Positions 34,672 to 50,290 of a stretch of 64,000 nt of DNA are shown here, piece by piece (the first letter of the stretch is position 1; each line of letters starts with the position of its first letter). The stretch is from assembly GCA_037013685.1 (NCBI GenBank), contig CM072884.1, positions 6,262,001 to 6,326,000 on the forward strand, read 5' to 3'. The stretch is from Acridotheres tristis (Eukaryota > Chordata > Aves > Passeriformes > Sturnidae). The position numbers and the translations under genes are program-made. The notes beneath the pieces were generated by a model. It was not told the origin of the DNA. It worked only from the letters and a program-made list of their open reading frames with translations, and did no database searches.

Positions 34672-37600
34672 TGACCTGTCCTTAATCACACTAAAGTCTT
34701 TCAACCCTTCTGTCCTTCAGTTTTCAATACTGGTTGTGTAATCCCCCATCCAGCACAGAATTTGAATTGTTCAGATAAGCATCTGTAAAACCTCTAGAAA
34801 TGGTTTGATGTGAGCAGATGTGCCACAGTATTTCAGTAAGCTGAAGTTTTTTTTTTAAAATAATTCTAGAAATCCAATGAACCAAATACTTAAAACCTTT
34901 AATGCTAATCACAGTTTAAGATTTCACTAATAAAAATATTTTACTAATAAAGTTCATATTTTCAAACCACAACCTACACAAGGTAGAAAATCAAGAGGAG
35001 TGGAGGCTTATCCAATGGGAATGGAGAGTAACACAAACAGAAAAATGAGTGGTCTCAGACCCTGCTAGTAATAACTGCTGCAATCCTGAAGTCATGTGTG
35101 ACCACTTACTCACTCACCATTGTGTGCTACCTGGCTGTGGATCACAAACACTACTTCCATCAGAGATCATCTCAGAGGCCTCAAGCCTGAGACTACTTTT
35201 TCCCATGTAAACCCACTATTTTTGTCAAATCTCTCATAACAGAAATTCAACCTGCATGCTGGTAATGATTTTTTTTCTTTTAAGGATGGTTTCAGCACTG
35301 CTTACAAAAATTACACTAAATTGCCTTTATAAACAAAACTAAGTAATTTATACCAGAGAAAGAGATAAGGCATGTGGTTTACACCTTAGCTTCACAGTCT
35401 GATCATTTTTCTTGGCATCTCAGCTTTAACTGTTTATACACTTTTTTTATTGCACAGTAAGATAAAGGTTCCCAATGCTTTAATGACCAAAGGAAAAAAA
35501 AAATCCCAGTCTTAAGGAGACCTGCTACCTTAAGTTGTCAGGTGAGCAAGACCAATGGAATATTTAGTGCATCAGGTTAAAGAAATACTACTCACCCCTT
35601 GTGTCTTCTTTTCTACACCCACCAAGACAGCAATTAAATCAGCAAGACGTCCACAGGACTGGCTGAGAGATAACCCACAACATCCCAAACTGAATAAGTG
35701 AAGCAGTATCAGAAAACTTGCATACTGTCTTATATGAGGACTAAAGAGTGATACAATTTCTGTTAGGAAGAACTCTGCAGATTAAAAAGCTGTTTTCAGA
35801 TCTATAAAGGTGAAAATATATGCCCTGAAACAAACTCAGAACTCAGCTTTGAGAGTTGATCAATGGAAATGATTAGTTGCTAGATACAAGATCAAGAGTA
35901 GTATAGGAGTCCTAGGGGCATAAATAAAGACCCTAAAAAATATTATATATAAATAATTGATTTCAAAACTGCTGAAGCACCTGCTGCAGAAAGTATGTAA
36001 TGAAAGTACCATCTACCAGCATAAGTTTCTGGATGCTACATTAGTCAGGATCCCACTAGAGATGTTCACTGCAGTAGCAGTATTAGTTACACGGAAGGAT
36101 ATTCTTTCCAATCTAAATTAATTTGCAAACCTAAGTATGTAAGAATGCAGACAAAGTGTCTCTTGAACAGAGAAACAAATTGGAGCACCTGTCCTCTGGT
36201 TTCCTGTGACTCATGCTCTTCCACACCAAGTTAGTCCAGGTTATAACATTTTCTTTTAATCTCTACCTTCTAATGACACAAGTAAAATCAATCACTGTGC
36301 TCTCTGTTGCCATAGACAGAGATGAAACTGCCACAGCTTGAACTGCTATTACAATATACTTAGGGTAAATTATCTACTCAGGAATGACAGAAATCCTGCC
36401 AATTAAACAAAGTTATTCAGACCTCTTAAGTGTCATCAGACTATTATTAGAATCACTGACACACTGGATTTAAATATTTGAGATAACAATCTGTTCTGCT
36501 CCCTAGAACACCTCGGTATACAGCTTCAATTCTTCATAAATCCAGGTTGTTTTAAAAGGCAAAGATCATACTGCAAACTGCATGGACTTGCTACAGGATA
36601 CTTAACTTCCAGTCATTAGCATTTTATCACCTATAGTGTCCCACTGAACCATTAACATTGTCAGGATGGGTTTTGCTTCTGGCCAGCATTTCTCTCAAAA
36701 CATGTTTTTTTCACATTCTGAACATCCTCTTTGTGCTACTATTAAACCATTTTACAATACCAATATTTCTGAACAAAGCACTCTTATCGTTGGGTAACCC
36801 ACATTGCTGAGGGTTAGATGACCTTGGTGGTGCTGCAACATTTGTAATTCTCCAGCACAATCAATTATTTCATGATAATGTCTTTTGTCAGAGAATATTG
36901 TAAGGCAATGAGGACTGGATTTATTTTTTTTTCCCTGTGAAAGAAAAGATCTGCTTTGACGGGTATACAGAAATGTTCATACATGGGTCACTGACTGACA
37001 AAGGAATTGTAAATTACTCAGTAATAAAAAATAATAGTAGACAGTTATATAGCATTGTACCTCACACATAACGACCTCCAGGCTCATTATAATAAGTATT
37101 ATTTGTCAAAAATAAATTGCAGTGACCAGCATATCTTCCAACAGTCTTTATTTTAAAATGGGCCATGAAGGAAATCTTAGATTTCAAATATTCTCAATCA
37201 GTAAGCCTAGCATATTACAGCAGCTCTACTAACCACTCTGTAAATAAGGTACAGAGAGTACGTTAAAATAAACTATAAAAGATTAAGTGTCATAAATGAA
37301 AATCTAGGGCAGGAAACTTGTGTTTCAAACTTCAAAAATTATCAGCAGGGAGGAAAAAAGTTGCATGCTCAAAGACAGGCATTACCTCGCATTTTGATAC
37401 TTTTCCTCAGAGTCCCTTGCACAATCACAGCAATGAAACAGAAATCACAGTGATGAAACAAGAATTCCCCCCAAAATTTGAAGCATCCTGACAAATATAT
37501 AGAAGAATGAAAGAAAAAAAAAAAAAAAAGGCTGAACTTCATGTGTAAACATTGCCTGCATTAAACAGTATTATTCCAAAGAATTTGGAAAATATCTAGA

Positions 37601-37724
37601 AGTGAGAGCAATTAAGCACTGGCCTGGACTAGATGAAGCATTCCAGATTTTGCCCTTACTTTTACTGACATGGGTCATACTGAAAAGCTTAAATTCCCTA
37701 AGGATTTTGGCAACTCTGACCATG

Positions 37725-37787
37725 AAAACTGGAAGGGACATTCAGAAGTTACCTGGTCCAAAGTCACATCCTCAGCAGGGGTGACTG
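37725..37787 (-). mobile_element. Short CR1 3'-end scrap
   Basis: 'aactggaagggacattcaga' followed by 'acctggtccaaa' and, after a gap, 'cagcaggggtgactgcag' matches the terminal part of minus-oriented CR1 copies that end in a 'tctagtccaacc..gctcaaagcaggg' type sequence. Only about 60 bases are recognisable and no octamer tail is present. Confidence 0.5.
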
Positions 37788-40700
37788 CAGTCATATCAGG
37801 AAATTAGAAGTCTTGAAATAAACCAAAGTGCAATGTCCTTTCCTGCAAACACCTGTTTCTGCCCTTGATACTCTACAGTATCAAGCACTCTCATTAAAAA
37901 TGGAAATTTAAAGAGGAAATATTTCAATGGAAGGTAATATTTTATAACATTCAATCTAAGAATCTTCAGTGCAATAAAATATATCATCTCACAAGTAGGG
38001 CATGATACCAATCAACACTAAGACATCCCAGTAAATATGTCACCATAAACTGCAATGAAAGTAGATGATACATAAAAAAGCGATGCATGACTGTACTGAG
38101 GAAACCACAATTTTTCAAAGCATTGCTATAGTTAAAAGACAGTAACATCTGAGAATAATAATGACTAATTAGCAATAGCTGCAGTACATTTCATATTTAA
38201 CTGGCACTGCTTGAGGAGAGTTAATTCCTAAACCCTTTAATAGATCTTATATCACTGAAGATGATCGAGTGCCTTACACATAAAACGCTACAGTCAAGAG
38301 CATAAATAAAATATATAAGGAATCTTTTTCATGCATTCTAAAGACATATTTTACTTGAGGTTACAAAAAAATACTTTATTCTACAGCCCTCCAGCTATTT
38401 AAGCAGTAGAACACAATATGTATATTTACATATATATTTGCATGTGTGTACACTCAGATACATAAACAGCACAAAATTTCCTTCAAATACTGCATGAAGA
38501 AACCTAATAAACCCCTGTAGCTGAGATTTATTTTCTTGCTGTAAATCAGCTTGAAATTTCACTGTAATAAAAAAAGATGAGGAATTGTCATAAGTTTCTC
38601 ACATGATATTTCATCTAAAGTAAAAATCAAGCATATAGTTTTCTAAAATTAAAAGGAAAACACTGGACACAAAGTCAATGGATTTCAGAAGTCTGGCTTT
38701 TCCTCTGAGGATGCAGCTTAACAGAGAAAAGGGAATATTGACTCTTCTCTCCAGTCCTATACCACTTATACCCATGTAAATCAAACCACTCGTGTAAAAC
38801 AACAATAAGTAGCAGCCAATTTCTAAAGCAAAGCACAGGAAAAATATCCAGCTACTAAAACCGTATATTGCTCTAAAAAATATATTGGGCTGTTCAGCAG
38901 CTCTTGTTCTGTTCTGCTCTAGCACCAGCTGAACAAGGGTTACCTCCCCTCCAGAGAAAAGGTAAAGGCTGGACTGCTTCAATTGAATCAAAATCTCTTC
39001 ATCTACAAATATAACTCTGAATACCATAATAGGAGACACCAGTTTAAAAAAACACATGCAAGTTATAAACTTGTTAGTCTTAAACTTCTATTCTACATTT
39101 CCCACAATAATGACATTTTCCCATAATAGTAACATTTTTCCAAATAAATAGAAGGGGACAAACATCCTCCAAAACCAAATTTTCAATGGCATCAGGTCTG
39201 TCTCAATTGTGACAAAGCCAGCTTTCCCTCATCATAAAATCAAAACCAAGAAGACTCCTTCATTTAATGATGGATTTTGTGGTACATTCAGAGAAGGTGG
39301 AATCCACTCCACAAGGGAACAACATTGATACTGATCAAAGATTTCTCAGGTCATCCATAAATATTATAGTAAAAGTATCATCAAATTCAAACAGAGAAAA
39401 ACATACAACTGATTCAAGGAATATAACAAGAATCAAAATTCCTTTGCATGCAAGCAGTAAAATGGGTTTCACCTGGGCTTCCCTCCAACCCAAGAAAAAT
39501 ATGAATACAAGCTATATATCAAATCAGCTGGTCAGAAACAGAAACTGGCAAAGAAAAAAAAACATGGCAAAGACTCAAAAGTGAACTAATACAGAAACGG
39601 AAAACTTGAAAAAAAGGAAAAAAAACACCTCAGTTATTTGAGCGAAGAGGTTACACACTATTAAAACTTCTTTTTAAACTTTAAAGACAAAAATAAAGAA
39701 GGCAAAGATTAGGCAGAGATGCACTTTGCTATCGCATTTACAAAATATATTGTGTATATTTTTACTGCTCCATGATATGTTTATAATATGCCACTTCATA
39801 ATCAGAAAAGTGTTGTTTCTTTTGTGATTGAAATTTCTGCAAACACAGAACTAGAAACAGGCTGCAATACATTTGAGTTACCTTTAAATTCCCTTTTCCT
39901 ATGAGTAACATGCAGTTAATGCATCTCACCACAAAGTCAATCATGCATCAGCCTTGCTCTGAACCTATGCAAAAAAGCTATTTCTTCTTCATCTACATGT
40001 GAATGAGAGCCTGGTTATTTGAACTGTGGAAATCAAAGAATGATCACAGCACTTCTCCAATAGCCCCTATAAAAGATTAGCATGCCTCAAATCCTCTTGT
40101 TGGATGAGCTCTTCAGGCTTAGAACATAATTCTCAACGCATCATTTTAATTAAAACAATTTAACAAAGCCTTACTCCCTTCTCAAAATCCTATTTTTTAA
40201 TGAATTGACATGGAGTGGAATTCTATTCCACCATCCAAGTCCTGCAGTCCATCCTAGCTTCCCAAACCTCCCCTTGAGCCCTGAAATGGAGTTTTTTATC
40301 ACCTTGGTTCTGCACACAAACTGGACTAGACATGCATCCAAAATATTTTATTTATTCTTTTATGCATCTGAAATATTTCTTTTTCTTTACCTATTTTGCC
40401 TTGAGAACATTGCTTTACATTTCTAGAAATATCTCTGTCCTCCTTCATCAATACATTTCTTTCCTACTTTTCCCCCAGGGTCAATCTCAACTATCTGAAA
40501 GAGCTCTTAGAGGTAGTAACATCAAGAGAAAAAACCTCTCTATCATGCATCTTTTTTTTTGTTTGTTTTGTTTATAAGCTGTTCTTAACAGGACAGAGCA
40601 AGTTCTTAAAATATCTTTCAAAACCACAGCATTAATATACTTCTAAAAGGCATTTATTGGTTCTATGTAAATGCATAGTAATGAAAGTAAGACGTTGCTC

Positions 40701-43700
40701 AGCACTTAAACACAAAGGGAGAGATAACATTGATGTGAATCACTTGAATTAGATGCATCAACAGTTTAATAACATGGAAGCCTATAACTATTTATACTTC
40801 TTCAGTGAATACTCTAATAGTGAGAAGTACCTGGATGCACTGTATTTTCATGCTAAGTTATCTGAACTAACAAGTAAAATTCATTCCAGGCCTGGGAAGT
40901 TGAGTGAGCATCCAGACTGAGCTAAAATGGGTTTATTGCTTGAATAGAAATCTAGCACAAATATCTTTTTCCTATGCCATGAGACTAGAAATTAATCAAA
41001 TCCCTTCTAATGACACAATTTTGTGACAAAAGTCCATCAGTGTTTCTGTGCTCCAGTTAAAGAGTGCAAAGGGTAAAGAAGGAAGATAAAGACAGAAAAG
41101 ATCTGGGAGAAGGAAGAAAGAGGAAGAAAGTTGGAGTTACTGCTTCCAAATTAACACATGGCCACATGAATACTTATGTAAGGCACCTGAAGGACTCAAA
41201 CACCAAACTCTCTTCAGAGTTAAACGTTGGTTTAGAAAAAGCTTAACTTCTTAGCACTAGGTATTGATACCTTTATTTATAAATACAAAGTTATACGCTA
41301 AATATTAAAGTCTTCAACTTATGTGACAAAAAATGCACCAAATATAACTCATGACAGTAGAAAAACAGATTTTATTCTTAAACAGAGAAGGATAGAAAAA
41401 AGCCCTGCCAATTTAGCAGTAACCTCTGGGATTCTAAATTGTGGAGGAAGGATAAAACCAAAAAGATAATCAATATGACAGATATAACTTATATTTCCAA
41501 TGGTGCTTTTTTTTCTTCTATGACAGTATGTTTTTATTTCTAAGAGTTGGCACAAGTTTTGATTTAAAGAGTACTTACAGCTAGCTGATTAAATATTTGT
41601 GGCACTCAGCACTAAAAAAGAAAAATATAAATACATAATGAATTCATATATCTGTTTTGCTGATGCTGTTAAAATGTCACATGAATTTTATCAGGTAAAG
41701 TTCTAGGAGTCAGGAATGCACCCATAACTGTCTTGCAGAAATGGGAGGGCTGTAACCATTAGAATCAACCCTAATCCAAACATCTGGAAAAGAGAAGAAT
41801 TTTCTCAGCTGCCAAGATCCCAGGTTTTATCATCTTGCAAGATGTTGGGTTAGCAGATAGCACCCAGCAGCACCTTGATAGCATCATTAATTCAAACTCT
41901 TTGGTTTATACTGGAGAGGAGCAACTTCCTCACTTCTCCTCTCACTGTCTTTCTCTCCCAAGAATAAAAGTATTTCAAGGCAGAATGATACATGAGACAC
42001 CAGATGAGTCTCCTCCAGCCATCCTTGCCACAAGTCCACATTTAAATAAAAAAATGGGAAACTTCTGCTACCACTTCTTGAACTATTACTGAAAAAATAC
42101 AAGGGTGAGGCTAAAAACCACTAAGCTATTCTCTAATCAAAATAACCAAGAAATCATCTTTCAGAACCAAAACCAAAATCAAGAGAAAGAAAGCAAATCT
42201 CCAAAATCACTTGATACTCACAAAAACAAAGGTTCATGGTGGATTGTAGATGTTTCCTTGATAGCTGAATCTTCAGTAAACACAAAAGGAAATTACTGAG
42301 CAATTATATAGAGCATAAGGTACAGTTAAGTATTTACTGGCATTTAATTGTTATTAATTGAGCCACTTTCTGTCATAAATCACCAATTACACACAATATG
42401 CTGAGCTTAATTGCTGTACATAAAACCCACGTGTGTTTGCACATATACACATGCATACATACACACATGGTCACAGAAACAGCTAGTACTTCTCATTGCT
42501 CTTAAATAAGATGGAAATCAAAACCACTATTAAAAGCTAATTTCCAATTTCATTTAGTGGAAAAATAAAGAAACTTCCAACAGGGTATTTCTAAAAAGGA
42601 ATTAATACTTTCATAATGAGAGTATTATTTTGCCCTCCTTCCTTCCACTGCTTATGTTTTTAAACAGAAAAAATCTTGAAGGCTGTGGAGCTGACATTCC
42701 TGGAAACCAAAACTCTCTTGATCCTCAGGATAGCTAGAGCCTGAGAAAACCACAGAAATTTTCCCAGACAACAGCTCCAAACTGCCCCAGCAATGTCCTG
42801 CAATGCTGGATTCTCCTTGACCTCTTGCAGAGCCTGCTGAAACCAGTGCCAATTACTGTCAGATTTGTTGGTTTATTCTGCAGTGTAGGCACCTGTAGAC
42901 TCTGAAACCAAGCACGATTGCAATTGCTTTCACCCAGGTCACCACAGAGCCATCAGCTGCTAACAACTGCCACTCATTACACCCACTGAAAATGTGATCA
43001 GATTGACAGCACAGATATGAAAGCCACTGTTTTCCTCTCCTCAAACCCAGACTATCCATTTCTCACATTGAAACGAGTCAGCCCTTGCCCTTCTTCAGAA
43101 GTTTGTGTTGCTACCCAAATCCATTTAAAAACTGCTATTAAATACATGTCTGTACTATATTAAACAAGTAGAAACTCAATGCAATTTGCCTACACATAGA
43201 ATACTCTTAAGCCACTTGTTCCTCAACAACACAAGAAAAGAATATTTACAAGTGCTGGGCAGGAGAAAATGGGGAGAAGGAAAAAGAGAGAGTCAACTTG
43301 TCATGTTCTGGCAGGTTAATAAATTCAGATGCTGGTGGAAAAAAGACAGAAAAAACTCAAGTCAGATGTCTCACAATTGCACACTGCTACCAGCATCCTC
43401 TCAGTTATTTTAAGAGGGCCCTATCTCTGTCACCTCTGCCAATACAAGGCCCAAAATACCACAACAGTAACAGCAATTTTTATTAAGTATTCTGTTAGTC
43501 TAACATGCAAATAACAATTAAGTGGAATACAACATATTCCCCCAGAAAGTCAAGTTCAACTCACACCAAGACTGGGGGCAAGGAGCATTTGTGACTTGTA
43601 CAAGTAACAGGTAGCTCAGGACTTGAGAATGTGCTCTGCTGAACATCAGAGAGCTAACTTTTTATTTGTCAGGAAATTACTAAACTCACATAAACAGCTT

Positions 43701-43840
43701 CCTTTTGATCTACTGCCCCAGGAGAGCCCAACACATAAGGACAGAGACACATCTCTTCATCCTGCTAAAAATGTTGTTCCCCATGCCATCTCCTCAGCTT
43801 CCTTAGCAAGAGCAAAACATTCAGGCTAAAAATAACATAA

Positions 43841-43917
43841 TCCAATAAAGATCATAGCAGGCTAGTAAAAGTCCAATAAAAGAAGATAGGGTAAGTAGAA
43901 GATGAGAGTCCAATAAA
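43841..43917. repeat. Three spaced TCCAATAAA copies
   Basis: TCCAATAAA starts at 43841, 43872 and 43909, spaced 31 and 37 bases. The last two share the longer GTCCAATAAAA with different flanks. It may be a decayed short tandem array. The AATAAA inside resembles a poly-A signal, but no gene end was seen nearby. Confidence 0.4.
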
Positions 43918-46900
43918 ATACAATTGGTAGTTTAAAAACCCATCAAAATAAAACAGGCAATCAAAAAGAATAAGCCAAATGACATCTTAGTGGAGGTCAG
44001 CAGATACATTTCTCACCCAATTTCTTAGAAACAGATCAAGTTCAGAAGTCTCAGAGAACAAAATGATTGTCAGAGTGACCTTCCCTCAAATCAAGGAACG
44101 GGAGATGTTTTAGCTGTGAGAAACACTGTTAGTATTAAGTTTTAAAACTCTTACCAAATATATTGTTAACAACTCAGTACTCCCCTCCTCTGGGCAAAAC
44201 TAAACAAAACATTTCGTTAAATCTGACTTCCTTCTCCCATGTTCCAAATTTTTCTATACCTATATCACTTTCCTTCTATACCTAAGCAAAGGATATTTAA
44301 TTTAGTTGATCAATTCAGATTTAAGACTGTGTCAGGTGTAATAGTCATTACAAGCAACAGACACGCTGTATTCAGACTATCACGACACATTATGCCTGCC
44401 AATAAAAGTCATTAAATTGATGAAAAAGCTGATACTACTACAAGAACAAAATTCTATTACTTCTTCCCCTTATTGCTCCCTCTGTTTTTCTGTTTCTGGC
44501 TGTTTTTCTTACTGTTAGCAACTGAATTAGTTCTTGAATGGCTATTAAAAATAACAAGTACCTCCCAGTTGCACACTCGAAGTCCTCCCTCCTTGCACAC
44601 TGAAAAATTCCAGGAGTTGTTTCTTTGTATCGCAAGGACATAAAAAATTAGGTCAAGTATCTCATAAAACATCCTTTTTCTATTATACTTGACTCTTCAA
44701 TATATAATAGTACCCTAACAACTCCAACTTCCATCACTGATGGAAACTTTATGCAACATTCCAAGGAAATTATTCCATGAAACACCTGAAACATGAAGCA
44801 TTTTTCCTTAGTACATTTTAGTTGTTTTTATGGGAGATTAATACTTTTTCCACAAATTAGGCTTATATAAAAGGTTCACCTTATGAATCTCCTGCACAGT
44901 AACCTTTAGTGTAGAAGGGACAGGCTACTCAAGCAACAGGTAAACAAAAAAGCCAGGGTTGAAATGCAAGAAGATACTTAGAAAAAAATAACTTTATAAA
45001 GCAAAAATTAGTGGATATTCCTGGCTAATATACTAGATGCCATTAATATATTGCCACTTGTTTAAGATTTGCATCACATCTTCAACAAATATTTTCTCCC
45101 ATTTCCATGGTTCATAATAAGGCTTAAAAAGGTTGATTCTCAATGCTTGTTTTACACTTAAAATAATTTCTTCTCAAGTAGACGTTAGATACAGAAGCTA
45201 ATTAGATTTAGGCTACTAATTTCTTTCATGCCACAAACATATATACAGAGATAACCTAGCATATGGCAAAATACTAATTAATGGGAATACATAAGACAGT
45301 GAAAAGCATGCTAGGAAACAGGTTTTTTACCGTAATACCACCAGTTTTGTTAAAATGATCTTAAAAAATACCTTCCTTGCGATATTTGCATTTACAAGAT
45401 ATATTATAAATACTGCTTATTTGCAGTAGTCTGAATCTTATTAGAAACATTATGGTTTCCAATTAAATTTAGAGAAACCCTAAAAGTCAAAATGTGAAAG
45501 CACAAAAAAAACGTTGCAAAGCTGAAGGGAAAATATTGAAAATAATAAAAAAAAAACCCACAGTACACAAGTGACATGAGCCTAATTCTGATTTGAAGCC
45601 AGGAATAAAAATAGGTGGTCCTAACATGAAGGAAAGACAGTTTAAATTGCAACTTTCAATGGGTAACAACCATCTGAAGTGTGCTGTCAAAGTGAGATTG
45701 AGCCAAATGATGTGTTTTCTCATTAAATAGTAGGCTGAAGAAGACACTCATGCAACTCCTCTCCTCCACCTTATTACTTCCAATGTCAGATTGAATTAAA
45801 CAACATATATATAGATTCATTAGTGAACATACTAACAAACTGAATTATGGATAATTTTGCTAACTCCTACATTAAAAAAAAAAAAAAACATGTGTAAGAT
45901 GAGGACAATGACAGGGAAGGAAAAAGGATCACAAAAACAGTGAGCTGTTTCCACTAAACAACTCAATAGTTCAGAAGAATTACCAAAACTTGAATAATTC
46001 AACTTCTATTTCACCCTTAGATTATTATCACTTGCTGATGAAAATGTCCTCTTTTTAATATTTTATTTATTTTTTTTATAGTTTACTACCTTCTCCATTT
46101 AGAAACAGGTTTTGGTGAAAAGCTCTCTTCCCACTACCTGCAGTTTTGTCTTCTAATCTTGCTTCAAGCCCCCTACCCTTTAGTGAAAAAAGATAATATT
46201 TTTCAAAACACTAAGGTGGTTTTGTGTTCTGTTTACACACCATCTCACACATGTTTATGCAGAAGAATGCATCCCAAGCTGATGAATATCTACACTTTGC
46301 AACTCACAGAAATTCTAAGTTATTCTCAGCTACAGCAATCACCACTTCTGCTGCAATGAACATTCCTGACCTCAGGCTAATAAAACCAGTGTCAATTAAT
46401 AGCAGATTAATATTTTGCAAATAATCTAAGTGTGATGCAGCAACAGCAAATTCTTGTACATGTTACAGCAGCAGCTGTTCTGATTGCCCATTTTTGTCAT
46501 TTGCTTTCAGATGTTCTGACTCCAAGCCTTTGTTCTTGTACAAATCCTTGCAAAGCCCAGTCTTCTGGACAACCCTAAACTACAAATAATGAATACCAAG
46601 GCATCATAAAAACTGAACATAAAATGCCCCAGCAGGTAACCATAACGACACTGCTTTAAAATTATAGTATGCTAAAGCTTCAGAAGGTTGCATAATAAAA
46701 CTGCTAAGTGATTAATTTAATACACCCATCGCTGCCACAGTGATTGCAGAGGAAAGGTAGGAGCAGGTGTAGAATATGCAAGTGTTTGTCTGACTGGTAT
46801 AGCCAGGTGTGAAGGAAACTGAAGTGAATCCTGACCTACCCAAATAAAGAACCACTATGAACTGCTATAGCTGAAGTGTAGGTTTATTTTGTGGCTTTGT

Positions 46901-49900
46901 TTCCGTGCAGTAAGGTCAAACCAGAAATATGGAACCATGTGTCTTTCACTGGACCATTTATTCCACTACATACTAAATGTTTTACATTTTATCAGTGCTA
47001 CTGCTTGCAGCTTATTCCTTTGTATTATCACCACTGTAGTTATCACCTGCATTAAATTTTCATGTAAATATTTTCCTGATGTGTCTACACCAAAGGATCA
47101 GCTTCATCTAACTACATTTTCCAGACTGCATCTCCTTATTTGTTCAGCTTTCTCTTTATTATGTGCAGTTTTGATCCAAGCCTAAAGCACGAAGGCAATC
47201 AATGCTGAAGAATGACTAGAAATTGTTTCTTTATTCCACTCCTCACTGAATAGAAAGTTTCCATTATCTCCCTCAACATCTTTACTCTATCAATTTGACA
47301 GGGGCACACTGTTCTACACTCCACTGCCCTCAGTCCAGAACTGTACACAGCTTTTCTATCTTTTTCTAATAAAAGCATGATAAATGATATTGTCTAGTGA
47401 AAACTACTTGTCTTCCCTCATAAGTGTCATCTTCCTTCTAATTGCTCTATACTTTATCAAAATGCATATTAGAGTAAAAATCCAGTGTCAGTCTAAACTT
47501 AGGTGCATGAAATACAAAAGCTTATTTGAACAAGCAGAAAATGGAAATCATTACAGCACAATAAATGCTAAACTAGTTAAGCCAGGATGTAAGACACCTG
47601 TGATAAAATTTACACTATGATATCCTAACGTTTTTTGACAGATCACTGTACCTGAAAAATATTTGTCTTACAGAGAAGCATTATTTAAGATGCACTGTTC
47701 AAAGATAATTGGAACAAAATGGCAAATAGAAAAATGTTCACTCAAGTAAAGATTTTATCAAGCCTGGGATGGCACACTGCTAACTGGGAAAGCAAAGCAT
47801 AGCAAATGTCCAGGGAAGCCCCCGAAATTCCAACAGGACAAAAAACAGCAATCTCCTGCCTTCATCACCCTGCGGTTCTGGCAGAAGAGATTCTCCTCTG
47901 CAGTTGTGTTTGGTCCTTGCTAAAACAAGCTCCGATTTGCAAAATGGGGTCCTGCTTCTACAGGGACCCAAGATACCAATGATGGTCTTTTGTACTTGTT
48001 CTCCAGAAAAAGCACAAAACCAGAAAAACACTTCTAGTTTTCATGCTTCAATAAAGTTGATTTTAGAGCATTGATGAGCTGTGCTATTGTCTGGTGACCA
48101 CGTCCCTTTTAAACCTATCACCTTTTACTTGTTTGCTCCTTAGGAGTTCCTTGAGGACTTATGTTTCCCAAATCACAGTAGGTGAAAACTGAAAGATTAT
48201 GCTTCTTTATGTTCTTTAATTAATTGTAGGTCACAAACTTGAATGAAGATGAAAGTGAGGTCTTCACCTTGTACTGAAAAGTAAAACTGAATGTTTCATG
48301 ATGCTCAGCTCTCCAACACCACATTCCCCCATTCATCACATCCCACACCCTTCTCTTGTTTTTTCCTTCCCACCTCAGGATGTCAGTCTCAAACACAGGA
48401 AAATCCAGTGTACCAGGCAGGCAGTGATGCCGGAGCAGAGGATTTGTCTCCAGCTCCTCACTCCCCTCCTCACTACAAATGAGAAGCTGCTGCAGTAATT
48501 ACTCCAGAATGGACTGTGGGGGAAAAGGGAACCCGAGCATAAAAGACCAGATATTCCCAGACACTGGTAATTTAGGCCCAAGACTAGCATTGCAGCTATC
48601 TCAAAACTATTAATGATAACAAAGCATACTTTCAGAATCCTCTGATACTACCGTGCTATTGCTGTATAAAACGGGCCTCTTTATATTAACTTGTCCCCTT
48701 AAATGTGAACTAAATCTACATCAACTTCTGTTATCTCACCATAAAAGCTAAAAACCCCAAAATTAAGCATGAGCCTCTTGCCCTATGTTCTATCGAGCCA
48801 TTCTACAAGTACTCTTTTTCAGACAGAAAACAGATTACAAACTCAGTTTTTCTACCATTCTTCAGACATATTCTACTAAAATCCAACTGAAAGCTTGCCT
48901 GGTCATGCTGCACAACTCAAAGAATCTGTGCTCTGGGTATCACAACTGATTGTTTGTTCTATTGAGTAGAAGATTATCTTGGTATTTTGGTTATATGAAC
49001 AAACATTTATCTACTAATATTTTATTCTTGAAATGCATAATCAGCCAACAGATTCTGCAAAGTAACCACTTTTATAGCTGCAGTTTGCTACTTGGTTTAT
49101 CTTTTAATACAGCCTCAGATGAGGAGAAATAAAGGCACTCATTAACAATGCAACTTCAAAAAACACTGTCTTGTAGCCTTATTTTATCTATGCTGCACAC
49201 TCACTTTATCTGCTTGCCACTACTACTCAATGCTGTGTGTTCAACCCTTATGGTCACTTAAAACACCCCCACAATAAATGAACTGAAAAACTCAGAAGAG
49301 ATGGGGAAAAACAACACAGTAAAATAAGACACAGTCTATGTCTGACTTATGGAATAAGGTATTTCTCATAATTTTATAAAAAGAAGCACCTTAAGTTCAT
49401 TTTTGCCATTATAATTTTCAAAGTGTTCAATACATCTATGTATACCCTGTATTTGCTACATCAAAAAGAACTTACATCGTAGAGTTCCCAACTCAAAAAC
49501 TAACAAGATCTAAATTGCGTTTAATTAAAATTATAGTAACTGAGCTTGAAAATACAGTTTAGTTGCAGAAAATATAAATAAAATTCTCTGCATAATAAAA
49601 CAAAAAAGTTTCCCCATTAAACTCTTTCTCCATGGGAAATTATTTGTTTAACAGAGCTGGTGCTTAATCATTCCACCCTGTTTTCACCCCGGGCTTCACT
49701 TCTGAAGCACCATAATCAAATACAAGGCTACAATGAAAAGCTGCTTCAGTGCCCCAGTGCACAGATCACATTCTCTTATTGAGCTCCCTGCCCTTTCCTA
49801 CCTGTCCTTCTTCCCTCCCATCTTCAAACAAGGAGTACAGCTTGATCTTTTCCTTGATCTTTCTGTAAAAAGCAATCTATAATATTGACCTCTAAGAAGC

Positions 49901-50290
49901 TGCTAGCAATTAGATTTCCCAAGGGATTACCAGAGCCAGGGCAGCGTTGGATGATTCAGGAATTGCAAGTATTCCAGGGATATTTATTTCTGAATAAAAC
50001 TCCTTCACCTGGAACAGCTGCAGACACACCTTGGCTAAGCAAGAAAATGAGTGGTCTTCAAGCTACCTTCCTCTACAACTCTAGTTCTTCCTACAACTCC
50101 TGTGTTCCCTGACAATCCACTCTGGAGCAGCCCTTAGACCCCACAGGCAAATATCCCTCAGCCAAGTTTTCTACTGCTTGTAAAAACATTTTAGAATATG
50201 CTTCAAGTAGAAAAGGCTCAAGTACTGACTATGGGCACAGGGTGATTGGAAATCTTCCCTTGCTTTCCTTAATGGAAATGTAGTCCACTA

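Noticed and set aside
38611..39057. 148-codon minus-strand open frame with hydrophobic segments, resembling a membrane protein
   Set aside because: The hydrophobicity follows from AT-rich codons. There is no recognisable family, no supporting splice or promoter signal and no conservation evidence.
40063..40095. 'aaaagattagcatgcc' looks like part of U6 snRNA
   Set aside because: Only about a dozen bases match. The flanking U6 5' stem, the ACAGAGA context and the 3' T-run are missing, so it is most likely chance.
42430..42475. ACAC/ATAC-rich stretch as a microsatellite
   Set aside because: The units are too irregular to call a repeat array.
47760..48120. Segment ending in CAATAAAG considered as a processed pseudogene or LTR
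   Set aside because: No coding similarity, no A-tail at a consistent place, no TATA partner and no LTR termini were found.
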